Translations under genes and position numbers: made by a program | From: Smallanthus sonchifolius | Lineage: Eukaryota > Streptophyta > Magnoliopsida > Asterales > Asteraceae | Assembly: GCA_023525975.1 (NCBI GenBank) | Contig: CM042032.1 | Location: 77,646,260-77,710,259 of the forward strand | DNA length: 64,000 bases | Direction: 5' to 3' | The notes under the pieces: generated by a model | The model's input: only the letters and a program-made list of their open reading frames with translations | What the model was told of the DNA's origin: nothing | Databases searched by the model: none | In this document: one piece after another, positions 22,690 to 34,000 of the stretch | How the letters are laid out: the number at the start of each line of letters is the position of its first letter | How positions within the stretch are numbered: position 1 is the first letter of the stretch

Positions 22690-24170
22690 TCGTACTTTGA
22701 CTTATGTGCAAATTGGTATACGTACTAGCAATAGTTAAGACATCAACTTCAGGTTGAATACCGGTAGACAAGTGAGTTCTATGTGCCCCTTATGTATTAT
22801 GTGCAAACGTTTTTCAAATGTTTTGGGGCTGAAGTGTGTACATGCATATGAATGAATGAAATGAATGCTATATAAATAACTGTATGTGTTATATGACAAT
22901 ACATGATAAAAAAAAGTATGAAAAGTATGTTTAAGAATAACGAAGTGAAAAGTATGATATATATAACGAATATGAATGAAAGCATGCTTTAGATTACTAT
23001 ATATATTGCATGCTATGTATGAATAAAACGTTATGGACAGCATGATAATAACGACTACTTCGGTAGACGGACGACCATGCGACTATTATACAAACGGTAG
23101 GTTAAGTCTAGAAAGCTAGACTAAATACGGACTACTATGGTAGGACGGAGGCCCTTAATCGAAGCACGACTGCATATATAGTATGAATGAACGTTATGAA
23201 CGCTAATATGACCATACATGTTATATGAAAGTAAATGATGAACAAAGTATGAAATGAATGTTTATAAAGAATGAAATAAATGAATGATATAATGAATTTG
23301 AATGAAATCTTGCTTTGTATTATGAAATATATTGCATGCTAAGTATGACATAACGGATAGAATGGAATCTTACTTTATATTATGATATATATTGCATGCT
23401 ATGTATGACTAAAACGTTATGGAAGGTACGAAGATATGATGGACTACTACGGTAGGACGGTTGTAAGATATGACGGACTACTATGGTAGGACGGTTGTAA
23501 GATATGACGGACTACTATGGTAGGACAGTTGTAAGATATGACGGACTACTACTGTAGGATGGTTGTAAGAATAATGACAGAAAGTCGAAGGTTGCCGGAC
23601 GGTTGTAAGAATAATGACGGACAGCCAAAGGTTGCCGGATGGTTGTAAGTATGTCGGACTACGAAAGTAGACTGAAAAGTTTGTCTTTGTGACTTACGTA
23701 ATCAAAATGATGGGTTGATCACCCTTATGTGTAAGACTAATGAATGTTCAAAGAATACAAAGGTGTATATATATACGTATGTACACACCAATGAATGTTA
23801 AAGGAAGCCTAGTGAAATGTTAATGTGTATATATACTTATATACTTGAAAGAAAAGATAATGAAATGATGTTTATACCTACTTGCTTTAAACTAGAACTC
23901 ACCCGCATTAGCTGACTTTTAGTATGCACTTCAGGTAGCAAAAGAAAGGAACGGGAAAAGGCGTGAAGGCTACCTGATTCAAGACTGACATTCTGTTTAT
24001 TGCTTATGTGTTAAGACAATGTTTTTATATGTTTAGACTTCCGTTGTTTATGTAACCGAATGATGTATGCTTTCACTATGTTTGAATATTTTAATTAAAA
24101 GTTCAGTGTTTGATGGCTATGTTTATTAGTAAATCTAATAAGTGAGGTCTCCCGGGTTTGAGGTCTTACA
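22690..24170 (-). repeat. Probable gypsy LTR with internal 34 bp tandem array
   Basis: On the minus strand it starts TGTAAGACCTCAAACCCGGG at 24170, like Tekay-type LTRs, and carries a GGTGAGTTC-like block near 23890. About 23430-23570 contains four copies of a 34 bp unit with GACGGACTACTATGGTAGGA, continuing degenerate to 23660. The other end, a primer-binding site and coding sequence were not found, so it may be a solo LTR. The left boundary is uncertain. Confidence 0.55.
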
Positions 24171-24706
24171 ATGACTAAGCAAAACTAGGCTTGGTCGTCT
24201 TCTTCAGCGGAAACTAGGATTTTGCATGAAAATGGCGGCTTGCTCTCAAATCGATAAAGACTCAAACTTTTTACGTTCAAAACCTTTGTTTCGCTCTTGT
24301 GAGTCTAGATCTATGGATTATTTCTTGATTGACAGGTAAAAACTCAAGCTTTTTGTGGAAAATCTAAAAACCCACTTTTTAACGAAAAACTTAGATCTAG
24401 GTCGATTTATTACATGTTGAAGCGTTAGTCTTCTTGCTAAATGATCCAGAAATCAAGTCCAATGATTCTTGAGTTCCTTGGAGGCCAAAACCGACTTTCT
24501 CTCTCTAGCTTTCTCTCTCTCTCTCTAGAATAGGATGAAGATGGTGGAAGTGAGGAAGGGGTGTGGGTGGCAGCTAGGGTTTTGTAGCCCCCCTCCCATA
24601 CCATTTTCCTTCTTTTGTGTTTAAGACTCTGAGGCTCTCGATCTTTTATTTTTTTATTTTTCCGAGCACCATTTATTTATTTGTCGGTTTTGGGATGTTA
24701 CGACAG
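24171..24706 (-). repeat. LTR remnant abutting the B3 promoter
   Basis: Minus strand from 24706 begins TGTCGTAACATCCCAAAACC, a gypsy LTR-like start. It includes a CT/GA microsatellite (about 24499-24527). Its edge lies about 230 bp upstream of the TATA box of the B3 gene. The part from 24376 onward is copied again at 26209 by the tandem duplication. Confidence 0.5.
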
Positions 24707-24937
24707 AAACTGACGCCATGTAATGTGATGTAATACGATAATATATGATGTAATACTATGTAATAATATGTAATGTGATGTAATACGATGTAATATGTTG
24801 TAATATAATATTAAAGATTTTTTTTTAATTGTTAAATTGTAATACAAAACATTGTATTTATTTTATTTGGAAATAAATAAATTTCTTTATTTGTTGAAAT
24901 CAACATACTCTAACTTTAGGCTCAATTTTGTAACCGA

Positions 24938-25077
24938 CTATAAATATGGAGCGTCCTTCACCAAGAAGTTAACGCATGAAAAGTAGTCGTTGTTAGACAA
25001 TCTCCAAGCTCTATAATCTCTATAGTTTCCTTTCTCACATTAATCTCTCTCTCTCTCTCCGATCAGAATCCCTAATT
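24938..25077 (+). promoter_or_regulatory. B3 gene core promoter and 5' leader (copy A)
   Basis: TATA box CTATAAATA at 24938-24946, expected start about 30 bases later, then a leader with a (CT)n tract (about 25045-25060) and ATG at 25078. A second copy of this promoter lies at 26726-26876 with an intact CTATAAATA. Confidence 0.6.
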
Positions 25078-28000
25078 ATGGACATTCCGGCCACCGGAGA
25101 ATTCAACTTAGCCTTAGCGCCTTTTGATCCTCGTATCACCGAAACCGACTTGAGAACCCCCAATTCTGCTGAAGACAACTTAACTTCCGCTCAATCGGCG
25201 CAAACCTCAAATTCTCAGCCGCATGTTCCCTGCGCTCCATCATCGGTATCTCTATTCACACCTCGGTGCATGCTTTTCATCAACTTCTCAATGCATATTT
25301 CTAAACACCGGATCTTTGTTGTATGTTTTTGACAGAGTAAACGAAAAAGATCGAAACCTACGAGATTGGAGGTTTCTCAGTCTGATGTGCAAAAGGAGCA
25401 TCCGCGTCCGATCAGTGTTGTAAGATTTTGATTCCATTTTAAATCTAGTTACGGATATGGCTGTTGTTGCTAATTAGTAATAACTTTTTTTTTATAATCG
25501 TTCTTGTTATGATGTTAAATCTAGTTGTGATTTACTCGAAGCTTTAAAAATTTGGGAAGAAAGGGAAAATCTCTAAATCCGGTAAAGATAGGTCTTCTAT
25601 GATTATTCGGAATAATGTTGTGTTGCCTAGAATTGATTACACACAACAATTAAACAATGAAACCATAAACTGACTTTTGTATTTATTGAAAATTGTTGAT
25701 TACAGACTTTGAAACTTTAGAACCCTATTTATATCCATCGATCAACCATGAACTATCGCCAGTGGGGTTTGTGATGATTGAAGATACCGATTCGTAAATC
25801 ACGTATAATTGACACGTGAATTTGTAGGTTATGATCTTTATTTCTTGACCCACTAACCCCTAGACTTTACATAAACATAAAATACATACTAAACATAATT
25901 TCTAATAACTACATTACGATCCTTAGACTTAAGTAATGAACGAGATTAACTCCACATTCACCTCCTTAATCATCATTGCTTTGTCATAGATCTTGAACTC
26001 CGAACATTTACCTCATGGTGATGAACTTGATCCTTGTGAATGCTTTAGTCAGTATATCCGCCCTTTGTAATTCACCACTTATGGGCTTCACATTGATTTG
26101 ATCGTTTTTCACGCATTCTCTGATGAAATGGTAGTGTGTGTCTATGTTCTTACTCCTTCCATGAAAGACCGGATTCGTCATGAGTGGTATTGCATAGATG
26201 TTATCTCCTTTTTAACGAAAAACTTAGATCTAGGTCGGTTTATTTACCTGTTGAAGCCTGAGTCTTCTTGCTAAACGATCCAGAAATCAATTCTAATGAT
26301 TCTTAATTTCTTTGGAGGCCAAAACCGACTTTCTCTCTCTCTCTCTCTCTAGAATAGGATGAAGATGGTGGAAGTGAGGAAGGGGTGTGGGTGGCGGCTA
26401 GGGTTTTGTAGCCCCCCTCCCTACCCTTTTTCATTCTTTTACGTTTAAGACTCGAAGGCTCTCGATCTTTTATTTTTTTTATTTTCCGAGCACCATTTAT
26501 TTACTTGTCGTTTTTGGGGCGTTACGACAGAAACTGACGCCGTGTAATGTAATATAATGTAATACGATAAGATATGATGTAATATGGTGTAATATAATAT
26601 TAAAGATTTTTTTTTATTTTTAAATTGTAATACAAAACATTGTATTTATTTTATTTGGAAATAACTAAATATCTTTATTTGTTGAAATCAACATATTCTA
26701 ACTTTAGGCTCAATTTTGTAACCGACTATAAATACTGGAGCGTCCTTCACCAAGAAGTTAACGCATGAAAAGTAGTCATTGTTAGACAATCTCCGAGCTC
26801 TATAATCTCAATAGTTTCCTTTCTCACATTAATCTCTCTCTCTCTCTCTCTCTCTCTTTGATCAGAATCCCTAATTTTGGACATTCTGGCCACCGGAGAA
26901 TTCAACTTAGCCTTAGCGCCTTTTGATCCTCGTATCACCGAAACCGACTTGAGAACCCCTAATTCTGCTCAAGACAACTTAACTTCCGCTCAATCGGCGT
27001 AAAACCTCAAATTCTCGGCCTCATGTTCCCTGTGCATCATCGTCGATATCTCTATTCACACCTCGTTGCATGCTTTTCATCAACTTCTCAATGCATATTT
27101 CTAAACACCGGATCTTTGTTGTATGATTTTGACAAAGTAAACGAAAAAGATCGAAACCTACGAGATTGGAGGTTTCTCAATCTGATGTGCAAAAGGAGCA
27201 TCTGCGTCCGATCAGTGTCGTAAGATTTTGATTCCATTTTAAATCTAGTTACGGATATGGCTGTTGTTGCTCATTAGGAATAACATTTTTTTATAATCGT
27301 TCTTATTACGATGTTAAATCTAGTTGTGATTTACTCGAAGCTTTAAAAATTTGGGAAGAAAGGGAAAATCTCTAAATCCGGTAAAGATAGGTCTTCTATG
27401 ATTATTCGGAATAATGTTATGTTGCCTAGAATAGATTACATACAACAATTAAACAATGAAACCATAAACTGACTTTTGTATTTATTGAAAATTGTTTATT
27501 ACAGACTTTGAAACTTTGGAACCCTATTTATATCCATCGATCAACCATGAACTATCACCATTGGGGTTTGTGATGATTGAAGATACCGATTCGTAAATCA
27601 CGTATAATTGCCACGTGAATTTGTAGGTTATGATCTTTAGTTCTTGACACACTAACCCCTAGACTTTACATAAACATAAAATACATACTAAACATAATTT
27701 CTAGTAATTACATTACGACCCTTAGACGTAAGTAATGAACGAGATTAACTCCACATTCACCCCCTTAATCATCATTGCTTTGTCATAGATCTTGAACTCC
27801 GAGCATTTGCCTCATGGTGATGAACTTGATCCTTGTGAATGCTTTAGTCAGTATATCCACCCTTTGTAATTCACCACTTATGTGCTTCACATTGATTTGA
27901 TCGTTTTCCACGCATTCTCTGATGAAATGGTAGTGTGTGTCTATGTTCTTACTCCTTCCATGAAAGACCGGATTCGTCATGAGTGGTATTGCATAGATGT

Positions 28001-31000
28001 TATCTAACTTCAGAATTATCCTTTCTTCCTTCTACCCTGTTATTTCACTGAGTAGCCTCTTGAACCTAAGTGCTTGATATGCTGCTACAGTAGCCACCAT
28101 GCATTCTAATTCAAAGGATGATAATGCTATTGTATGTTGCTTCTGAGTGCTCCAAGTTATAGGTGATTCTCCGAAGTAAAATACCAACCAGTAGTTCCTT
28201 TTCCTTGATCCGTGTTTACACCATAACTATTGTCGTTATAACCTATTATCTTGCATCCTTCTTGTTTCTTGTATATGATTCCATGCTCCTTTGTACCTTT
28301 GATGTAGTGTATTACTTGCTTTACAACCTTCAAGTGATGCTCCATAGTTTCTTGCATGAATATACATGGTAATCCGACTAAATAGCATAGATTTGGCCTC
28401 GTGTGTAACAGATACCTTAGACATCCGACCAGACTTATGAACTGCGTTGCGTCTATCGGATTTCCTCCCTCAGTCTTGGTCGACTTTGTTCCTGGATCCA
28501 TGGGAATCTTTGTTTCATTGTTTTTAATCATATCAACTTCTTTGAGGATCTTATTTATGTATCATGTTTGCTTAATTGCAACTCACCCCTGATTGGTTAA
28601 CTTCAATCCTAAGATAGTATGCTAGCAATCCTAGATCACTTATTTCAAATTTTTCCTCCATTTGGGATTTGAATATGCTTATTTCCTTCCTCAACTATCA
28701 GGTCATCAACATATACTCTAATTATTGGTGTACAGGTTTTGTTTCTCTTGGTGTATACCGCTTGTTTCAGATTGCATTTCTTGAAGTCTAAAGACTTCAG
28801 AGTTTGGTCTAGCTTTACATTTTAGGCACGTGATGCCTGCGTTAATCCATATAATGCTTTAGAAAGCTTGTATACATTTTCTGTGTTTCCTGGCTTCATA
28901 AATCCTTTCGGCTGTGAGATGTAAACTTATTCCTTTAAATCTCCATGCAATAATGCTAATTTTACGTCTAGGCAATGTACTTCCTAGCCATGATATGCTG
29001 TAAAAAATCAATCGAACTATTTCGATACATGCAACTGGTGTGAATACTTCATCAAAATCTATTATGTGTCCTTGAACGTACCCCTTGCTACTAATCTTTC
29101 CTTATACTTGATAACTTCTCCTTTTGCATCCTTCTTTTTTTACACACCCACTTTAGACTTATTGCTTTGTGATCCTTAGGCAAAGTAGACAATGTCCAAG
29201 TGTTATTTTTGTTTATTAAGTCTAACTCAACTTTCATTGCTTCGATCCATCTTTTATATGTAGTTGCTTCCTTATAGTTGTTTGGTTCTTCTTCTGCTAG
29301 TAGTAATTCTTCTACTTCCACCCTTTGTGCCTTTTCATGTACTGATGTTAAATCTTTGAAACCTTGTAACGGTGTATGATCATATTTGTTGTTCAAACTT
29401 CTTGATGATGTGAGGGTGACTTCTTCATATGAGTGAGGGTTGTAAGTGTAAGTTGGTGGTGTCACGGTAGAGTTTGGTGTGTTAACCGGTTCTTGTACTT
29501 GTACTTCATAACTGCCACCATTGATCTCAGAATTTATAAGTACAGAGTTTGGTTCGTCAAACCCCTTTATAACAAAGTATGTTCATTCTGCTTCTTTAGT
29601 ACCTATCTCCTTCATGTAGTTACCCTAATTCCAAGATACCTTTTCCATGAACTTACAATCTGATTTACACAAATTCTATCCTTTACCGAATCATATAATC
29701 CATATGCTTTTGATCCTTCTTCCACGCCTAAATATATCATAGGTGTACTTCTATCATCGAGTATCTTTAGATGAGATGATATTACCTTGGCATATGTTGT
29801 GCATCCGAATATCTTCAAGTCTCCTAGATTTGGTTTTCTACCATTCAATGCTTCGTACGGTGTCTTGTCTACAAGGGCTCTTGTGGGAACGCTATTTAAT
29901 ACGAATATGTCATGTCTAACTACTTCCACCCAGAAGTTCTGTGGCATGTTCATTGCTTTCAGCATGCTTCGAGTAGTGGACAACATTGTCATATTCCTTC
30001 TTTCAACTACTTCGTTTTGTTGTGGTGAGTAGGGTGTTGTTAATTGCCTTGTTATTCCATTTTATTTACAGTACTTAGAGAATTCACCTGATGTGAACTC
30101 ACCTCCTCTATCCGTCCGTAGCATCCTTAACTTGGTTCTTGTATCTGTCTCCACCTTTTCTTTGAATTCCTTGAATGTTTCAAATGCTTGTTCCTTTGAG
30201 GATAAGAAATAGACCCACATGTAATGTGTACAATCATCTACAAGTAAGAATATGTATTTCTTTCCTGCATGTGTAGGTGGGGATATACGACCACAGAGAT
30301 CTCTATAGACGAAGTCCAACAGTTTTAAGGACCTGAACTTAGCCTGATTAGGAAATGGAGTCCTACTGTGCTTTCCTAATTAGCATGCATCACATAACTA
30401 TCTTGCATGACTTATATTAGGAATACCTTGAACCAAATTCTTCCGAGTCATATCCTTTATTACATCAAAGTTCAAATGACCCAATATAGCGTGCCACAAC
30501 CATGCTTGATTAACTATATTTGCTAGAAGACAAACAGGTGTTCCATCTTCAACTTGATGTTGTATAACCTGTTCTTTAATCTTTCATCAAAAGTTTCTTG
30601 CTTTGATCCTATAGAAGCAATGACTTTCCTTCTATCATTTCTTTGCATCCAATCTCCATGAGTTGTTATAGGCTTAGTATATTGCTTTTTATGTTTGGAA
30701 TGTAGTATACGTGAGATATGATTCTCAATTCATGATTCTTACATTCGAGCATTATTGATCCTCTACCTTTGATCTCTACATATGACCCATCTACAAACCG
30801 TACATGCCCGCCTATCCTTTCATCAATTTCCTTGAAGTGGCTTCGTATACCGGTCATATGATTGCTTTGCAGCCAATCTCCATCAGTTGTCCCAGGCTTA
30901 GTATATTTCTTTTTATGTTTGGAATGTAGTATGCCTGAGATATGATTCTCTATTCCTGATTCTTACATTCGAGCAATATTAGTTCTCTACCTTTGATCTC

Positions 31001-34000
31001 TACATATGACCCATCTTCAAACCGTACATGCTCGCCTATCCTTTCATCAATTTCCTTGAAGTGGCTTGGAATACCGGTCATATGATTGCTTGCACCATTA
31101 TCCTAGTACCATAGACTTTCATCTGTTGTAGAGTACTTATCGGGTTGTATCTGTCCTTCATTCAACATAACTTATTCACGTTCACTTATAGTGACTGCCA
31201 TTAATAGTTACTGTTCCTCGTCTTCTGGTACCAGATTTGACTGTTCTTGTGTAGCCTCCCTTTGAGGACAGTCTTTTTTGAAGTGACCTACCTTTTGACA
31301 TTTATAACATTGCACCTTGATTGAGTCTCTTGTAAATTTCCTCCATTTGTTGTTAGGACTGGGTTTAAAAGACGAGCCTTCTTCTTTTGAGCCTTTGCTT
31401 ATCCTTGTTATCTTGCCAATTTCCATGTGATAGATTAAACCTACCACGTCCATGGTACCCAAAACGTCTTCCTCTATATGAATTATTGTTAAAACGTGAG
31501 AACAACAGTTTATCTTGGCTTTCTCCAAGGCTTCCTTTCTTGAGTTTTACTCTTTCTTCATAAGCTTTTAGTTTCCCGATGATCTCGTCCATAATTACTT
31601 GATATAGGTCGGTGTTTTGTTCTGTGGATGCAACAAGTTGGAGAAACCGGTCAGGTGAGGAATTTAAGAGTTTCCTAACCAATGACGGTTGATCCACTAT
31701 TTTTCCTAACTCGCTTACTTTTGTCACATAGTTGTTAATCTTTGCAATGAAGGCATCTATTGTGTCCTATTCACTGACTCATCAGCTGAGTGGTTCGCCT
31801 CTTCATTTGTAGCATCTCAAACTCTATCATGAGTGATTGCAGTTGTGCCTTCTGTAATTTATCTACTCCAACGTGTCTTTTCTTTAACACTTCTCACACT
31901 TCCTTAGCAGTTTTGTAACTTGCAACTTGCAAGATCGTATCTTCTGTTAGTGCTAGATATAAAAAGGCAATTGTTACCTTGTCCTTTTTCACACATGCTT
32001 CTGTAGCCGTAGTAGGTTCTATTCCTGTAAATGAACCGAACGTTCAGTGAACATTTCATGAACTGTTCGGCAGAAAGTTCGTTTATGTTCGTTTATTTAA
32101 TAAATGAACAAACATGAACAAAAAAATTTGTTCATTTAATTAAACGAACGAACATGACCACATGTTTCGTTCGTTCATTTATGTTCATGAACGTTCGTTT
32201 ATGTTCGTTCATTTAAGTTCGTTTATGTTCGTTTGTTTAGGTTCATTTATTTACGTTCGTTTATGTCCTCATTCATTTATGTTCGTTTAAATGTTAATAC
32301 AAAATTTCAAATCTATACTATATAAAAAATAAAGGTTTTGGTGGTACACTTGTCACTCTTCTATGCATTCTTAACTTTTTTTCTCGCTTATCTCTCCTAT
32401 TAATTATAAAAATTTCTTTAATTTTGTTTTTGTTTTAATTTCACGTCTCTCTCTCCTATTAAATAATTATTATTTCTATAATTATTTTTATAAAACGTAT
32501 TTTATTTTAAAAAAAATAGGTTTTTTCATAAAACATTTTTATAAATTGAACATTTCTTTCAATCTTTTTATAAAACATTTTTAAAAATTAACTATAAAAC
32601 ATTTTTATAATTTGTATTAAAAAACTATGTAATATATCATAAAATGTAAATCTTTATTACTAAGTATATAAAACATTGCATTTGTTTAATACATGTAATA
32701 TACGGGGTATATATATGTGTGTGTATGTGTGTGCGCGCGCGTGTCTGTGTGTTTACGTATGTATGTTTGTATATATTAATATTTTTATTTATGCTTAATA
32801 TTTTCAAATTTTTTATTTTAAACATTTTAGTTTGAATACAAAACCCTAGTCGTTGCTTTTCACATTTATGCTAATATTTGTGTGTTCATTTATGTTCGTT
32901 TATGTTTGTTCAATTACGTTCATTTATGTTTGTTCAATTACGTTTATTTATGTGTGTGAACTGTTCGTTTAGATTTTAAATGAACTAACATGAACATGTT
33001 CATTTTCTTAATGAACGAACATGAACACAAAAATTTATGTTCGTGTTCGGTTAAAGTTAGATGAACGAACATGAACATGACTCTGTTCGTGTTCGTTCGG
33101 TTCGTTTACAGGCCTAGGTTCTATCATATCTCATAACCCATTCGCCTCAAGAATAATCTTAATTTGAATTGCCCAAACAGTATAGTTTGTCGATTTTAAA
33201 ATAGGGTAATGATAGTGAGTTAAAGGTCCTACTGGTTTGTGTGTGACTAGTGCGTTGTTTGTATTACCCGACGTATCATCCGTCATGACTTATTCCTGTA
33301 TGATTTTCACTTTGTCAAACTAGAGTTTTCTAATTGTATAGACCTTTTGATTTCTATATTCTATCAATACCAAATTCCAAAACAAGAATTGCATACCTGG
33401 AAAACTTGTATTGATGAATGATTCTTCCTAGTTCTTTGTTTTCTTTCTTTCGGCCTTGTATGCTTCTGTTTGTACCCAACCGATTACCCGTCTACTTGAA
33501 TATTGTTTCTTCCTTGTTCCTATGTCTCGGTTAGAACAAAAAATGGCCCGCTTTTTGTTGCCAAACGATCGAAGTGCCTTTTGTTCTTCGATCAAGGCCG
33601 GATTGATCTCCTTTGCCGATTCCAACTAGCCTTTCCTTCTTTGCACAATATCAAGAATAATTTTGAATATCATTTTCCTAGTATGACCTAATTCAACCAA
33701 CCCGTGAATCAAACAACTGATTGCCTCTTTCTTGTTGCTTCTCGGTTCTGTCGGAAAAAAAAAGCAAGAACTTCCTGCCGGTTATCTTGATTTCTTTGAA
33801 TCACCGTAACCATCAATTACAAGCAAACACCCTGCCATTTTCTTGTGCTTTTGAGTTCTCCAAGAACAATTTTGATTTCCTAAGAGCCTGATGCTCTGAT
33901 ACCAATTGTTGTCCAGAGTTGATTACACACAACAATTGAACAATGAAACCATAAACTGACTTTTGTATTTATTGAGAATTGTTGATTACAGACTTTGAAA

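Larger units (their letters stand above)
24376..26208 (+). repeat. Tandem duplication, copy A (1833 bp unit)
   Basis: Runs from TTTTTAACGAAAAACTTAGA to TGCATAGATGTTATCT. It includes LTR remnant, promoter, exons 1-2 of the B3 gene, a copia LTR (25621-25956) and about 250 bp of the copia 3' coding end. The same order recurs at 26209-28005. Because both copies contain the copia end, the duplication happened after the copia insertion. The breakpoint at about 26207 has a CTTTTT-type microhomology. A TAATG-like simple repeat at 24717-24806 is shorter in copy B. Confidence 0.92.
26209..28005 (+). repeat. Tandem duplication, copy B
   Basis: Second copy of the unit, several percent diverged, shorter mainly in simple repeats (the TAATG-like array and others). 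Its copia LTR (27420-27755) is continuous with the full copia interior, so copy B sits at the original right-hand junction. Confidence 0.92.

Noticed and set aside
22735..23043. Histidine/tyrosine-rich minus-strand frames of 102 and 62 residues
   Set aside because: Lie inside an LTR-like repeat rich in ATGAATG; no protein-like features.
23430..23660. CRISPR-like regular repeats
   Set aside because: Units are contiguous without unique spacers and this is plant nuclear DNA.
25223..25423. Alternative overlapping frame of 66 residues at exon 1-2 of the B3 gene
   Set aside because: Crosses a GT-AG intron and lacks any domain; the exon frame explains the coding signal.
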